This document shows, piece after piece, positions 33,921 through 43,391 of a stretch of DNA of 64,000 nt. The position numbers and the translations under genes were made by a program. Numbering within the stretch: position 1 is the stretch's first letter; each line of letters begins with the position of its first letter. Source of the stretch: Meiothermus rufus DSM 22234 (GTDB taxonomy: Bacteria > Deinococcota > Deinococci > Deinococcales > Thermaceae). The notes under the pieces are model-generated. The model did no database searches. It was not told where the DNA came from and saw nothing but the letters and a program-made list of their open reading frames with translations. Location: positions 1-64,000 of the forward strand of contig NZ_AUHY01000007.1 of the NCBI RefSeq assembly GCF_000423425.1, in the 5' to 3' direction.

Positions 33921-34196
33921 ATGCCCATTCGCGAGTACGACGAGATGCCCTTTGCCGAGGCCAAGGCCCGCGCCGCGCGGCACCTGCAAGATGGTTTTGG
34001 CGATGCGGTAATTTTTCACGACCCACAAGGTTACTGGGCGCTGTACTACTTTTACTGGAGCCAAACCCCCCCACCCGAGGCCCGGCCCCATTGGATGGAA
34101 GGCCCCCAGCCCACCCCGGCCTTCCGTAGCCCCTACGAGATGAAAACTTGGCTGGAAGAAAACGGCTACGAAAGCTTCTCCAACGACCTGGACTGA
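33921..34196 (+). CDS. Hypothetical protein, paralogue 2 of tandem pair
   Basis: 91 residues, the same length as its neighbour and alignable throughout: MPFAEAKARAARHLQDGFGD, GYWALYYFYWSQTPPPEARP, EMKTWLEENGYESFSNDLD. The pair therefore arose by tandem duplication. The role is unknown. GGAGCG precedes the ATG, and the TGA overlaps the aldolase ATG (TGATG). Confidence 0.7.
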   Translation: MPIREYDEMPFAEAKARAARHLQDGFGDAVIFHDPQGYWALYYFYWSQTPPPEARPHWMEGPQPTPAFRSPYEMKTWLEENGYESFSNDLD

Positions 34197-34978
34197 TGCT
34201 GGCCAAACCTCGTCTACACCGCCTGTTCGGCCCTAGTGGACGCTGCTTAAACGTGGCCCTGGATCACGGCATCTTCGGCGAGGGGAGTTTCTTACCCGGG
34301 CTGGCCCAATTCCAAACCGCCTTGCACACGGTGGCCCAGGCTGGCCCCAACGCCCTACAGCTCTCGCCAGGCCAGGCCCCCCTGCTCTACCGCCAGCCCA
34401 TCCACCCCAAACCCGCCCTGGTGCTGCGGCTAGACAGTACCAACGCCTACGGCAGTACCCCGGGGGCGCTCTTTGCTGAACTAGTCGAGGAGGGCCTCGA
34501 GGCGGCTTTACGCCTAGACGCGGCTGCCGTGGTACTGAACCTCTTGTGGGTTGAAGGGGAGGCCCACCTTCTGCGCGACTGCCTGCGCAACATCGCCCGG
34601 GTCAAGCCCCTCACCGAGCGCTACGGCCTGCCCCTGATGTTGGAACCTTTGGTGCTGCGACCCGGCGGCTACGAGGTGGAGGGCAGTCCTGAACGCATCG
34701 TCCCTCTGGTGCGCCAGGCGGTGGAGTTAGGGGCTGACCTAATCAAGGCCGATTTCACCCAGCCCATCGAAGCCTTCCACCAGGTGGTGGAGGCCGCCGC
34801 TGGGCGGCCCGTACTGGCCCGGGGTGGCGGGCGGGTACCGGAAGAGCTGCTCCTGGAGCGCACCCGGGCCGTCTTGGCCCAAGGGGCTCGCGGCCTGGTC
34901 TACGGGCGAAACATCCTGCAACACCCCAACCCCAAAGGGCTGGTTCAGACCCTAATGCAAATGCTGCACCCTGCCTAG
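34196..34978 (+). CDS. Class I fructose-bisphosphate aldolase/DhnA-LsrF family
   Basis: About 260 residues starting [18 protein letters not shown], with [14 protein letters not shown] at the phosphate/metal-free active site opening. [10 protein letters not shown] carries the Schiff-base lysine and [24 protein letters not shown] form the phosphate-binding end of the barrel. The family includes archaeal-type FBP aldolase, LsrF and related enzymes; FBP aldolase is favoured by the nearby PEP synthase and transketolase genes but is not proven. Overlaps the convergent PEP synthase gene by 4 bases. Confidence 0.8.
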   Translation: MLAKPRLHRLFGPSGRCLNVALDHGIFGEGSFLPGLAQFQTALHTVAQAGPNALQLSPGQAPLLYRQPIHPKPALVLRLDSTNAYGSTPGALFAELVEEGLEAALRLDAAAVVLNLLWVEGEAHLLRDCLRNIARVKPLTERYGLPLMLEPLVLRPGGYEVEGSPERIVPLVRQAVELGADLIKADFTQPIEAFHQVVEAAAGRPVLARGGGRVPEELLLERTRAVLAQGARGLVYGRNILQHPNPKGLVQTLMQMLHPA

Positions 34979-37353
34979 TCACCCATCGCGGCCTGAGGCT
35001 TCCGCTCGGCCAAGTAAAGCCAGGTCTCCAGCACGCTGTCGGGGTTGAGCGAGATGCTCTCGATACCCTGCTCAACCAGCCAGAGGGCAAACTCAGGGTG
35101 GTCGGAAGGCCCCTGGCCGCAGATGCCGATATACTTGCCCATCTGCCGGGCCGTCTGGATGGCCCGGGAGAGCAGGAACTTCACCGCCTCGTCCTGTTCG
35201 TTGAAAAGGTCGGCCACCAGACCCGAGTCGCGGTCGAGGGCCAAGGTGAGCTGGGTCAGGTCGTTGGAACCGATGGAGAAGCCATCGAAAAGCTCGAGGA
35301 AGGCCTCGGCCAAAATGGCGTTGGAGGGCACCTCGCACATCATGATCAGTTTGAGGCCGTTCTCCCCTCGCCGAAGGCCATGGCGGGCCAGAATCTCGAT
35401 GACCTCCTTGGCCTCCCCCACCGTGCGGACGAAAGGCACCATGATCCAGACGTTGGTCAGGCCCTTCTCCTCGCGCACCTGCTTGAGGGCCTGGCACTCC
35501 AGGGCAAAGGCCTCGGCGAACTCCGGCGAGCGGTAGCGAGAGGCCCCACGGAAGCCAATCATGGGGTTCTCTTCCTTGGGCTCAAAGAGCTGACCCCCCA
35601 GCAGGTGGGCGTACTCGTTGGACTTGAAGTCCGACAGCCGCACAATTACCGGGTTGGGGGCAAAAGCCGCAGCAATCATAGCCACGCCTTCCGCCAGCTT
35701 CTCGCGGAAGAAGTCGGCGGGGCTGGCATACCCCGCGCTACGGCGGGCAATTTCGCCCTGCAGGCTGGGCTCGAGCCGCTCGGGGTGGAGTAGGGCCTTG
35801 GGGTGGATGCCGATTACGTTGTTGATAATGAACTCCAAGCGGGCCAGCCCTACCCCCGCATTCGGCAAGCGGGCAAAGCTGAAGGCCCGTTCAGGGCTGG
35901 CCACGTTCATCATGATTTTGACCGGAATATCTGGCATTTTATCCAGCTCGATGCGCCGCAGCTCAAAGCGAGGGGTACCCGCATAGACCCGCCCAGTATC
36001 CCCCTCGGCACAGGAAACCGTGACCACCTGCCCTTCCCGAAGCACCTCGGTCGCTCCGGCTGCCCCCACCACCGCGGGGATGTTCAGCTCGCGGGCCACG
36101 ATGGCCGCATGACAGGTACGTCCTCCCCGGTTGGTCACGATAGCCGCTGCTTTTTTCATCACTGGCTCCCAGTCGGGGTCGGTCATATCGGCCACCAGCA
36201 CATCCCCCGGCTGCACCCGGTTCATCTCGCGGGGGTGGCGGATGACCCGCACCGGCCCCGCCCCAATGCGCTGCCCCACCGCCCGACCGGTGAGCAGCAC
36301 CTGGCCCCGCTCCTTCATCTCGAAGCGCTCAATGACCCGCCCGCTCCGGCTCTGCACCGTCTCGGGCCGGGCCTGCAGGATGTAAATCCGGCCGTCTAAG
36401 CCATCCTTGGCCCACTCGATGTCCATGGGCCGCCCGTAGTGCTGCTCGATGAGCAAAGCCTGCCGGGCTAGTTCCAACACCTCGGCATCGGAAAGGGAGA
36501 AGCGGCTTCGCTCCTCGGGGCTCGTCTCCACGACCTGTACCCCCTGGCCCACCCCGGCGTAGACCATCTTCTGCAGCTTGCTCCCTAGGGTGCGCTGCAA
36601 AATGGTGTTGCGCCCCTCGGCCAGACCCTTCTTGTAGACATAAAACTCATCCGGGTTCACCGCCCCCTGCACCAGCATCTCGCCCAGGCCATAGCTCGAG
36701 GTAATGAACACCACATCGCGAAAACCGGACTCGGTATCTAGGGTGAAGGCCACCCCACTGGCCCCCCGATCGCTGCGCACCATGCGCTGCACCCCTGCCG
36801 AGAGGGCCACCTGGTGGTGGGCAAAGCCGTGGTGCACCCGGTAGGCAATCGCCCGGTCGTTGTAGAGGGAGGCAAAGACTTTCTTGATATGCAAGAGCAC
36901 GTTTTCAACCCCCTGCACATTCAAGAAGGTCTCCTGCTGACCGGCAAAGCTCGCCTCGGGCAGATCCTCGGCGGTAGCAGAAGAGCGCACCGCAACGGAA
37001 AGTCCGCCACCCGGGGTGGCGGACTCGAGGCGGATGTAGGCATCTACGATGGCTACCTCGAGGGCTTTGGGTAGCTCAGCCTGTTCGATCCAGCCCCGGA
37101 TCTCCGCGCCCACCCGGGCCAACTCGTCCACATCGTCGGTGTTTAGCTGGGCCAGCGCAGCCTGGATGCGCTCGGTTAGGCGGTTGTGCTCGAGGAAGTC
37201 GTGGAAAGCCTGGGCGGTGGTGGCGAAGCCCCCGGGCACCCGCACCCCCGCTTGGGCCAGGTTGGCGATCATCTCGCCAAGGGAAGCGTTCTTGCCCCCC
37301 ACTACCTCCAGGTCCTTCATACCCAGGGTCTCAAACCAACGGATATAGGTCAT
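34975..37353 (-). CDS. ppsA: Phosphoenolpyruvate synthase (pyruvate, water dikinase)
   Basis: 792 residues. N-terminal ATP-grasp domain ([38 protein letters not shown]), the central phosphohistidine domain with [19 protein letters not shown], and the PEP/pyruvate-binding barrel ([45 protein letters not shown]). It converts pyruvate, ATP and water to PEP, AMP and phosphate for gluconeogenesis. GAGGTGGGCT precedes the ATG. It is divergent from ppsR, which encodes its regulator. Confidence 0.95.
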   Translation of the reverse strand: MTYIRWFETLGMKDLEVVGGKNASLGEMIANLAQAGVRVPGGFATTAQAFHDFLEHNRLTERIQAALAQLNTDDVDELARVGAEIRGWIEQAELPKALEVAIVDAYIRLESATPGGGLSVAVRSSATAEDLPEASFAGQQETFLNVQGVENVLLHIKKVFASLYNDRAIAYRVHHGFAHHQVALSAGVQRMVRSDRGASGVAFTLDTESGFRDVVFITSSYGLGEMLVQGAVNPDEFYVYKKGLAEGRNTILQRTLGSKLQKMVYAGVGQGVQVVETSPEERSRFSLSDAEVLELARQALLIEQHYGRPMDIEWAKDGLDGRIYILQARPETVQSRSGRVIERFEMKERGQVLLTGRAVGQRIGAGPVRVIRHPREMNRVQPGDVLVADMTDPDWEPVMKKAAAIVTNRGGRTCHAAIVARELNIPAVVGAAGATEVLREGQVVTVSCAEGDTGRVYAGTPRFELRRIELDKMPDIPVKIMMNVASPERAFSFARLPNAGVGLARLEFIINNVIGIHPKALLHPERLEPSLQGEIARRSAGYASPADFFREKLAEGVAMIAAAFAPNPVIVRLSDFKSNEYAHLLGGQLFEPKEENPMIGFRGASRYRSPEFAEAFALECQALKQVREEKGLTNVWIMVPFVRTVGEAKEVIEILARHGLRRGENGLKLIMMCEVPSNAILAEAFLELFDGFSIGSNDLTQLTLALDRDSGLVADLFNEQDEAVKFLLSRAIQTARQMGKYIGICGQGPSDHPEFALWLVEQGIESISLNPDSVLETWLYLAERKPQAAMGD

Positions 37354-37487
37354 AGCCCACCTCGATGCCTTCGATGGTAGAGGGCGGCAGGAACCCGATG
37401 GAGGGGGTATTTTCGGTGTAGGTATGCCCCCTTTTCTGTGTAAATGGCGCTACACTCATAAACTACACTGTTACCCGGGAGCACACC

Positions 37488-38303
37488 ATGGAGCGAACCG
37501 TATTTATCGTCTCCGACCATACCGGCCTCACCGCCGAGTCGGTAGCCCGCAGCCTGCTGGCCCAGTTCGAGGGGGTGCCGTTTCGCTATGTAACGCGCCC
37601 CTTCACCGACACCGAGGAGGAGGTTTATCAGGTCTTGTACGAAATCAACGCCATCTTCCAGCGCGACGGGGTGCGACCCATCGTCTTCTCCACCCTGGCC
37701 AACCCTGCGCTCAACGACCAACTAAAAAGGGCCCCGGCTTTGCACTTCGACCTGTTCCGCACCTATCTGGGGGAGCTCGAGCGCGAGCTGGGCCAGCCCC
37801 CCACGGGCCGGGTAGGGCGGCTGCACAGCATCACCGACAACAACTATTTCACCCGCATCGATGCGGTAGATTTTGCCCTCGCCACCGACGACGGCCTAGG
37901 CAACCGGCACTATCAGATGGCCGACGTAATCCTCATTGGGGTCAGCCGGGCCGGCAAGACGCCCACCTGTCTGTTCCTGGGATTGCAATACGGCCTGCGC
38001 GCAGCCAACTACCCCTTAGCCGAGGAGGATTTCGAGCGCGAAGCACTGCCCGAGCCGGTACGGCCCTACAAGGATAAAATCTTTGGCCTCACCATCCACC
38101 CCCAGCGGCTACACCAGATTCGTACCCAGCGCAAACCGGGTAGCCGCTACGCCTCCTTTGAACAGTGTGAGTACGAGGTGCGGCGGGCCGAGCTGCTCTT
38201 CCGCCGGGTGGGCATCCCCTACTTCGACACCACCAGCGCCTCCATCGAGGAGATTGCCACCAGCATCGTGCAAAGTGCCGGGTTGGAACGAAGGGTAAGA
38301 TGA
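37488..38303 (+). CDS. ppsR: PEP synthase regulatory protein (bifunctional ADP-dependent kinase/pyrophosphorylase)
   Basis: 271 residues of the DUF299 family: [20 protein letters not shown] at the N-terminus and a P-loop in [17 protein letters not shown]. It inactivates PEP synthase by phosphorylating a threonine next to the catalytic histidine and reactivates it by phosphorolysis; PpsA here has Thr beside the catalytic His in GGRTCHA. Head-to-head arrangement with ppsA, 134 bp apart, strongly supports PEP synthase as the target rather than PPDK. Confidence 0.92.
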   Translation: MERTVFIVSDHTGLTAESVARSLLAQFEGVPFRYVTRPFTDTEEEVYQVLYEINAIFQRDGVRPIVFSTLANPALNDQLKRAPALHFDLFRTYLGELERELGQPPTGRVGRLHSITDNNYFTRIDAVDFALATDDGLGNRHYQMADVILIGVSRAGKTPTCLFLGLQYGLRAANYPLAEEDFEREALPEPVRPYKDKIFGLTIHPQRLHQIRTQRKPGSRYASFEQCEYEVRRAELLFRRVGIPYFDTTSASIEEIATSIVQSAGLERRVR

Positions 38304-38322
38304 AGAGCCCGCCCCAGTCCGT

Positions 38323-38334
38323 TAAGCTAAGGCC
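38323..38334 (+). promoter_or_regulatory. Leaderless -10 box of the AlaX gene
   Basis: TAAGCT (38323-38328), 6 nt before the ATG at 38335. Confidence 0.4.
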
Positions 38335-39522
38335 ATGCGGCTGTACTGGGAGCAACCCTACGCCAGTACCTTTGAAGCCCAGGTCATAGAGGCTTGGAGC
38401 GAGGGCGGCGCTCACTACGCGGTGCTGGATCAGACCCTCTTCTACCCCACCTCCGGTGGCCAGGCCTGCGACACCGGTACCCTGGGTGGCGTGGCGGTAG
38501 AGGAGGTGCTCGAGGAGAACAAAGCTACAGGCCGGATAATCCACCGACTGGCAGGCCCTCTTTCCCCAGGAGAGCGGGTGGTAGGCGAGGTGAACTGGCC
38601 CCGCCGCTACCGCCACATGCAGCGCCACACCGCCGAGCACATCCTGGGGCAGGCCTTTTTGCGGGCAGGGGGGTGGCAGGTGGTGGCGGTCAACATGGGT
38701 AGCGCGCTGTGCACCATGGACTTTGACCATCCCCCCCACGAGCCCACCTTGCGGCAGGCCGAAGCCTTGGCCAACTGGGCGGTCTACGCCAATACCCCAG
38801 TCCGCAGCTACTTCATCGCCGAGGAGGAGGTGCCAACCCATGGCCTGCGCCGCGCCCCTAAGGTAAGAGGCTCTATCCGGGTGGTGGCGATCGAAAATTG
38901 GGATAAGGTAGCCTGTGGCGGCCTACATGTATCCCGTAGCGCAGAGGCAGGCCCTATCAAGATCACCAAGTACGAGCGCTACAAGGGCGGAACCCGCATC
39001 TACTTCGTAGCGGGCTGGGAAGCCCTCGAGCTTTTCGACCAGGAGCACCAAGTACTGGCTCGGCTGGGCGAGAAGTTTAGCACCGGCCCCTTAGAACTGG
39101 AAAAGCCCATAGCCAACATGCGCGAGGCGTGGTACAAGGTGCGCGCTGAGAATGCAGCCCTCAAGGACGAGCTAGCCGAGCGCATCATGCGCGAGCTTCT
39201 GCTCGAGTTCCCGCAAAAAACCATCCAGGCCCAGGTACCCAACCTGGTGCTGGATAGTGTGGGCAAGCGCCTGGCTGAATGGCCCGGGGTGCTGGCTTTG
39301 CTGGTAGCCCAGGCCGAGGATAAGGCCCGCTACGTGCTGCTCAAGCACCCTAGCCGCCCCGAGGACCTGGAGGCCCTCTGGGCCCAGGTGCTGAAGCCCC
39401 TGGGGGCCAAGGGCGGGGGGAGTTTGGTCAAGCTGGGGGTGTTGCCCCTGGCCGCCCTGCACCAGGCCCTCGAGGGGTTCCAACGCCACCTTCAGCCCAA
39501 AGCACCGCCTTCCAAGGCCTAG
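38335..39522 (+). CDS. alaX: Alanyl-tRNA editing protein AlaX (long form with DHHA1 domain)
   Basis: 395 residues. N-terminal AlaRS-like domain (TLFYPTSGGQACDTG), the editing site with RHTAEHILGQAF (two His) and the zinc-binding CGGLHVSR, and a C-terminal DHHA1 domain (about 300-385, GGGSLVKLGVLPLAALHQAL). Free-standing AlaX hydrolyses mischarged seryl- or glycyl-tRNA(Ala). The complete zinc ligand pattern suggests an active enzyme. It is a separate transcription unit after ppsR. Confidence 0.9.
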   Translation: MRLYWEQPYASTFEAQVIEAWSEGGAHYAVLDQTLFYPTSGGQACDTGTLGGVAVEEVLEENKATGRIIHRLAGPLSPGERVVGEVNWPRRYRHMQRHTAEHILGQAFLRAGGWQVVAVNMGSALCTMDFDHPPHEPTLRQAEALANWAVYANTPVRSYFIAEEEVPTHGLRRAPKVRGSIRVVAIENWDKVACGGLHVSRSAEAGPIKITKYERYKGGTRIYFVAGWEALELFDQEHQVLARLGEKFSTGPLELEKPIANMREAWYKVRAENAALKDELAERIMRELLLEFPQKTIQAQVPNLVLDSVGKRLAEWPGVLALLVAQAEDKARYVLLKHPSRPEDLEALWAQVLKPLGAKGGGSLVKLGVLPLAALHQALEGFQRHLQPKAPPSKA

Positions 39523-39567
39523 CCCTACCTTGGTGAAACGGCAAGTAGCCGCGTATCCTAAGCCAAG

Positions 39568-39804
39568 ATGGATTTCCTAGTCGCTGCTTTGCTCTTGGGT
39601 TTGGCGGTGTACTTCCTCTTCCGGGTAGTCCGGGGGCTGCTGCCTTCCCGCTGGCTGACCCGGTTCCAACCCACCCTGCGCCTGCGCTGTCCGGTCTGCC
39701 AGGAGCGGCTAAACCCTGCCGAGGTGGCCGCTTTGCGCCAGGCCCGAAGGCGGTGTCGGGAGATGACCCGCTGCCCTTATCAGCGCAGCCGCTGGCTGAA
39801 TTAA
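39568..39804 (+). CDS. Small membrane protein with a four-cysteine cluster
   Basis: 78 residues: an N-terminal membrane helix (FLVAALLLGLAVYFLF) followed by a basic region with CPVC (residues 41-44) and two further cysteines (RRCREMTRCPYQ), which could form a zinc ribbon or FeS-type site on the cytoplasmic face. TATCCT lies 8 nt upstream of the ATG. Not recognised as a known family. Confidence 0.6.
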   Translation: MDFLVAALLLGLAVYFLFRVVRGLLPSRWLTRFQPTLRLRCPVCQERLNPAEVAALRQARRRCREMTRCPYQRSRWLN

Positions 39805-39901
39805 GCACGGCTTTCACAACCCTCCAGTAAAGTTAGGGAACTGCTCGAGGTCGGCCTCTTGCAATCGGCTAGCCAGCCCGTTTCGATGGAGCGAAAAGAG
39901 T

Positions 39902-41395
39902 ATGCTTGCTAGAGGTTTGCTGCAAAGGCTATTAGGTTTGCTCTTGCTGATCGGAATTGCACTTGGAGAAGGACGGTACGTGTTTCTGGTAGATACCTCT
40001 GCCTCGATGATCGGGGGAGAGGATGGATGGGCGGTGGTTTTTCCCAAAGTACAGCGTGAACTGATACGCTTCGCTGAACAGGTTGCCCAGGAAGCCGAGG
40101 TGCAGATCATCACCTTTGCACGAGAACCCCAGGAGGCTGCCCACTTTTTGCTGCCCCACCAGCGCGAAGCCATGCTGCGCTACATCCGCAACCTGTCTGC
40201 CGAGGGCAACGCTAGCCACCTCTACCACAGCCTGAACCAGGTCTACAATGCCCTGTGTGACCAGCCTCGAGCCTTCTTTTTCTTCACCGATGGTCTGGAC
40301 AATTCCTCACAAGCCCCCCAGATGCCTCCCCTCCAGCCCCACTGCCCCCTCACCCTTATCGCCCTAGGCTCCCTGCCCCCAGATTTCCGTGCGGCCTGGA
40401 AGGGTCAGGTGCAAAACCACCTGGTCATCCCCACCGTCTTGTACAGTAACTTGGGCACCGAAGCGCTTACCGAAGGCTCAACAACCGCAGAGACGCTGGT
40501 CATCCAACCAACCCCCGAGGCTCCTACGCCCCCGCAAACCAGGCCAGACCCTCCTCAGCCCCGCCCTTCTGTAGGCCTACACCGCCCCACCCTCTCACCA
40601 CCTACACAAGCCTCACTGCCTGAGCCTGCCAAACGCACCCCGCTTCAACCAGAAGCTTTGCTTCCCTCCCCTTCGTCGTTCCTAGCGCAGTCCCCTTCTC
40701 CCCCATCCCCCCTGAATAGCAGCAAACCTTCCGCAAATTCGCGGGATACTGTTTCGCTTTCGCCAGCTCCCCTTCTCTCCCTAAAGCCGACAAACCCAGC
40801 CGCAGCCCTGCCTTCTCCGGTACAAACCAATCCTTCCCCCGTCGAAGAACCTGCAAAGCCCCCAACTCCTGTGAACCCACTTCATACAGTGGGCCTCCAG
40901 GAAGACCCTGGCCCAAAGACCCCATTGGAGCTGCCTAGCATTTGGCAGCCAGAAACATCCCCCCTGGAGGTCTCCCCAAGCCAGCCCCGGATATGGTGGA
41001 GCCTCCCCGGGCTGTTGGGCCTGCTGCTGCTAGGGTTGGGCCTAGTCCGCAAGCGTCAGGCCTCCTCTACCCCAAGGGTTGCAAACCCGGCTTTGCCCAT
41101 GCCCCTCAGTCTGGATTTTTTCGGCGCTGCTCCTGAGCGACGACGAAAATACCTACCTCTGCTGGTCAACGAATGCGACCTAGGCGAAGCCACCAAAGAC
41201 GCCGCCCTCGAGCGTCTTTGGGTACGCCCCACCTCCAAAGGCCTCGAGGTGCTGCACATCCCTGGTCACCTCCGCCTCTGGCTCGGCGAAACTCCCTTTG
41301 CCCCCGGCCAGACTGTAGCCCCAGGTCAGAGCCTCCACCTTCGCGAGGTTGATACCGGGGCATTCCTCGGCCTGCTAAGCGTACAGAGAATGTAA
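39902..41395 (+). CDS. Membrane-anchored von Willebrand factor A domain protein
   Basis: 497 residues: signal peptide (about 1-22), VWA domain at about 25-185 with MIDAS start VFLVDTSASMIGG and FFFFTDGLDNSS, a long Pro/Ser-rich low-complexity stretch (about 200-355), a transmembrane helix (WWSLPGLLGLLLLGLGLV) and a cytoplasmic tail of about 105 residues. The layout implies an extracellular metal-dependent adhesion domain on a flexible stalk. Partner and ligand unknown; no AAA+ MoxR gene is adjacent. Confidence 0.8.
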   Translation: MLARGLLQRLLGLLLLIGIALGEGRYVFLVDTSASMIGGEDGWAVVFPKVQRELIRFAEQVAQEAEVQIITFAREPQEAAHFLLPHQREAMLRYIRNLSAEGNASHLYHSLNQVYNALCDQPRAFFFFTDGLDNSSQAPQMPPLQPHCPLTLIALGSLPPDFRAAWKGQVQNHLVIPTVLYSNLGTEALTEGSTTAETLVIQPTPEAPTPPQTRPDPPQPRPSVGLHRPTLSPPTQASLPEPAKRTPLQPEALLPSPSSFLAQSPSPPSPLNSSKPSANSRDTVSLSPAPLLSLKPTNPAAALPSPVQTNPSPVEEPAKPPTPVNPLHTVGLQEDPGPKTPLELPSIWQPETSPLEVSPSQPRIWWSLPGLLGLLLLGLGLVRKRQASSTPRVANPALPMPLSLDFFGAAPERRRKYLPLLVNECDLGEATKDAALERLWVRPTSKGLEVLHIPGHLRLWLGETPFAPGQTVAPGQSLHLREVDTGAFLGLLSVQRM

Positions 41396-41422
41396 AAAGC
41401 CAGGTACCGGGGCACCTGGCTT
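41394..41422 (-). terminator. Terminator of the amtB-glnB transcript (minus strand)
   Basis: AAGCCAGGT (41397-41405) and ACCTGGCTT (41414-41422) form a 9-bp stem; on the minus strand it runs into TTTTTAC, a proper U-tract. It also lies just after the VWA stop and may act in both directions. Confidence 0.75.
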
Positions 41423-41438
41423 CCCGAGCCGTACAAAT

Positions 41439-41789
41439 TTAGAAAACCGGGGTAACCGCAGCGGTATCCTCCTCGCCGGTGCGAATCCGGTAGACCTTTT
41501 CCACTGGCAGTACGAAAATCTTACCGTCGCCCACCTCGCCGGTGCGCGCCGAGGATAGAATGGCCTTCACTGTAGGCTCTACAAAATGATCCGAGACGCC
41601 AATTTCTAGGCGCACCTTCTCCGAGAGCTCCATCTTGACGGTGGTACCGCGGTAGGTCTCCACCCGCTCGGTCTCCCCTCCGTGACCCTGTACCCGGCTG
41701 ATCGAAAGCCCCCGCACCTCGGCGCGAAAGAGAGCTTCCAACACATCGTTTAGCTTCTCGCCGCGAATAATGGCTACCACGAGCTTCAT
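41439..41789 (-). CDS. glnB: Nitrogen regulatory protein P-II
   Basis: 116 residues from MKLVVAIIRGEKLNDVLEAL with GGAGGAG upstream; a longer frame to 41876 reads through amtB. The T-loop ETYRGTTVKME carries the uridylylation-type Tyr, and GEVGDGKIFVLPVEKVYRIRTGE is the PII C-terminal signature. It senses 2-oxoglutarate and ATP/ADP and blocks AmtB. The position directly after amtB fits a GlnK-like role, though the name cannot be decided from sequence. Confidence 0.94.
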   Translation of the reverse strand: MKLVVAIIRGEKLNDVLEALFRAEVRGLSISRVQGHGGETERVETYRGTTVKMELSEKVRLEIGVSDHFVEPTVKAILSSARTGEVGDGKIFVLPVEKVYRIRTGEEDTAAVTPVF

Positions 41790-41799
41790 CCGGCTCCTC

Positions 41800-43164
41800 C
41801 TAATCGGTGCCCCCCACCGGCTTGGGTTTGGCCGCAGGCATGGCCGCTTCCGTGTTGACCAGGATAGCCCCCTCACCGCTGGTGTAGGCCTCCTCGCCGT
41901 GCTGGGTCACGTCCATGCCCAGGCCCTCTTCCTTAGCGCTGGCCTTAAGCGGGGTGATGGCCCCCACCAGCTTAAGCAGCACAAAGGTCATCAGGGCACT
42001 GTAAACTACGGCAATCAGCACCGCGAAGGCCTGGATCAAAACCTGGGCCGGGTTACCGGCGATGAGCCCGTTGAAAAGGCCGTTAACCGATTCCTGGGCA
42101 AACACCCCGGTCAGGATGGCCCCGGTCATCCCTCCCACCCCGTGGGCGGCGAAAACATCCAACGAGTCATCCAGACCGCTCTTAGCCCGCCACAAAAGCA
42201 CGTAGTAGCTAGGGAAAGCCCCAATAGCCCCCATCGCCAAGGCAAACAGGGGGGATACAAAGGCCGCGGCTGGGGTAATCACCACTAGGCCTACCACAAT
42301 CGCAGTGGCCATACCTACCGCTGTCACCTTGCCGGTGCGGAACAGATCGATCAGCGACCAGGTCACGATGGTGGCCGCAGGGGCCAGAATGGTGTTGACC
42401 AGCGCCAGACCAGCCGTCTGGCTGGCGGCCCAGGCGCTACCCGCGTTGAAACCGAACCAGCCAAACCACAAGAAGGCCGCTCCCAAAAGCACAAACGGCA
42501 CATTGTGGGGCAGGATAGCCTGACGGCCAAAGTCCTTGCGCGCGCCCAGCACCAGCGCAGCGACCAAAGCCGCGATGCCGGAGTTGATGTGTACCACAGT
42601 TCCTCCGGCGAAGTCCCAGGCCCCCAGCTCGGCCAGGAAGCCCCCCCCCCAGACCCACTTAGCGATGGGAGCGTACACCGCCAGGCTCCACAGGGTGATA
42701 AAGAGCAGGAACGCAGGGAAACGTATCCGTTCTACCACTGCACCAGAGACCAAAGCCGCAGTAATGATGGCAAAGGTTCCCTGGAAGATCATCCACAGCA
42801 GGTGGGGGATGGTGATATCAGCAATGGCTCCCTTGTTCTCTAGGCCCACGTTGTTAAGAAAGAGATAGCGCAGGTCTCCGATGAACTTCCCTTCCCCCGA
42901 AAGGGCCAGGGTATAGCCCAAAAGGGCCCAGGCCACCGCCACAAAGCCCAGGGCAGAGAAGCTCATCATCATGGTGTTGAGGGCATTTTTCGAGCGCACC
43001 AGCCCCCCGTAGAAGAAGGCCAAGGCCGGGGTCATCAGGAGAACCAGGCCGGTGGCTACCAGCATCCAGGCGGTGTCGGCAGCACTGAACTCGAGCTCCT
43101 CGGCAAAGGCCAGCCCCGCCAATAGCGCCCCTAGAAACGCTGGCATTCGAAGGTTTTTCATCAT
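41800..43164 (-). CDS. amtB: Ammonium transporter
   Basis: About 454 residues with a signal-like first helix and 11 transmembrane helices. Amt signatures include WMLVATGLVLLMTPALAFFYGG, GGTVVHINSG and DVFAAHGVGGMTGAILTGVF with the conserved channel histidines. The charged C-terminal region (EGLGMDVTQHGEEAYTSG) is the part that binds PII. Start at MMKNLRMPAF after AGGAGGTGGAGGA; the upstream open frame has no support. Ends 10 bases before glnB. Confidence 0.94.
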   Translation of the reverse strand: MMKNLRMPAFLGALLAGLAFAEELEFSAADTAWMLVATGLVLLMTPALAFFYGGLVRSKNALNTMMMSFSALGFVAVAWALLGYTLALSGEGKFIGDLRYLFLNNVGLENKGAIADITIPHLLWMIFQGTFAIITAALVSGAVVERIRFPAFLLFITLWSLAVYAPIAKWVWGGGFLAELGAWDFAGGTVVHINSGIAALVAALVLGARKDFGRQAILPHNVPFVLLGAAFLWFGWFGFNAGSAWAASQTAGLALVNTILAPAATIVTWSLIDLFRTGKVTAVGMATAIVVGLVVITPAAAFVSPLFALAMGAIGAFPSYYVLLWRAKSGLDDSLDVFAAHGVGGMTGAILTGVFAQESVNGLFNGLIAGNPAQVLIQAFAVLIAVVYSALMTFVLLKLVGAITPLKASAKEEGLGMDVTQHGEEAYTSGEGAILVNTEAAMPAAKPKPVGGTD

Positions 43165-43185
43165 TCCTCCACCTCCTGGCCTCGA

Positions 43186-43214
43186 GGTTAATGTACCCAC
43201 TGGCATATTGTCAA
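43186..43214 (-). promoter_or_regulatory. Candidate promoter of amtB-glnB
   Basis: On the minus strand TTGACA (43214-43209) and TTAACC (43191-43186) are 17 nt apart, upstream of the amtB ATG at 43164. The surrounding 180 bp is unusually AT-rich. Confidence 0.5.
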
Positions 43215-43391
43215 CATTATTCTTAACACTTATCCTTTTTTTTGATTACATTTTGCAATATCCATCCATATAACGGTGTTTTGTTTTGGCTATTTTTGCT
43301 TTTTGTCTTCTTATACTCGACTATCTTTTTCTCTCACAATGCGATTTGCCATACCACTGGCTGCGCGTTTGGTTCTAAACTGAAATTGGCC

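Noticed and set aside
43242-43391. Possible 50-residue extension of HrcA with a hydrophobic, AT-rich segment
   Set aside because: Codon use and composition differ sharply from HrcA, the family starts at MTERRRR, and the region carries the amtB promoter.
43207-43391. CIRCE operator upstream of hrcA
   Set aside because: The TTAGCACTC-N9-GAGTGCTAA pattern is absent; only AT-rich sequence is present.
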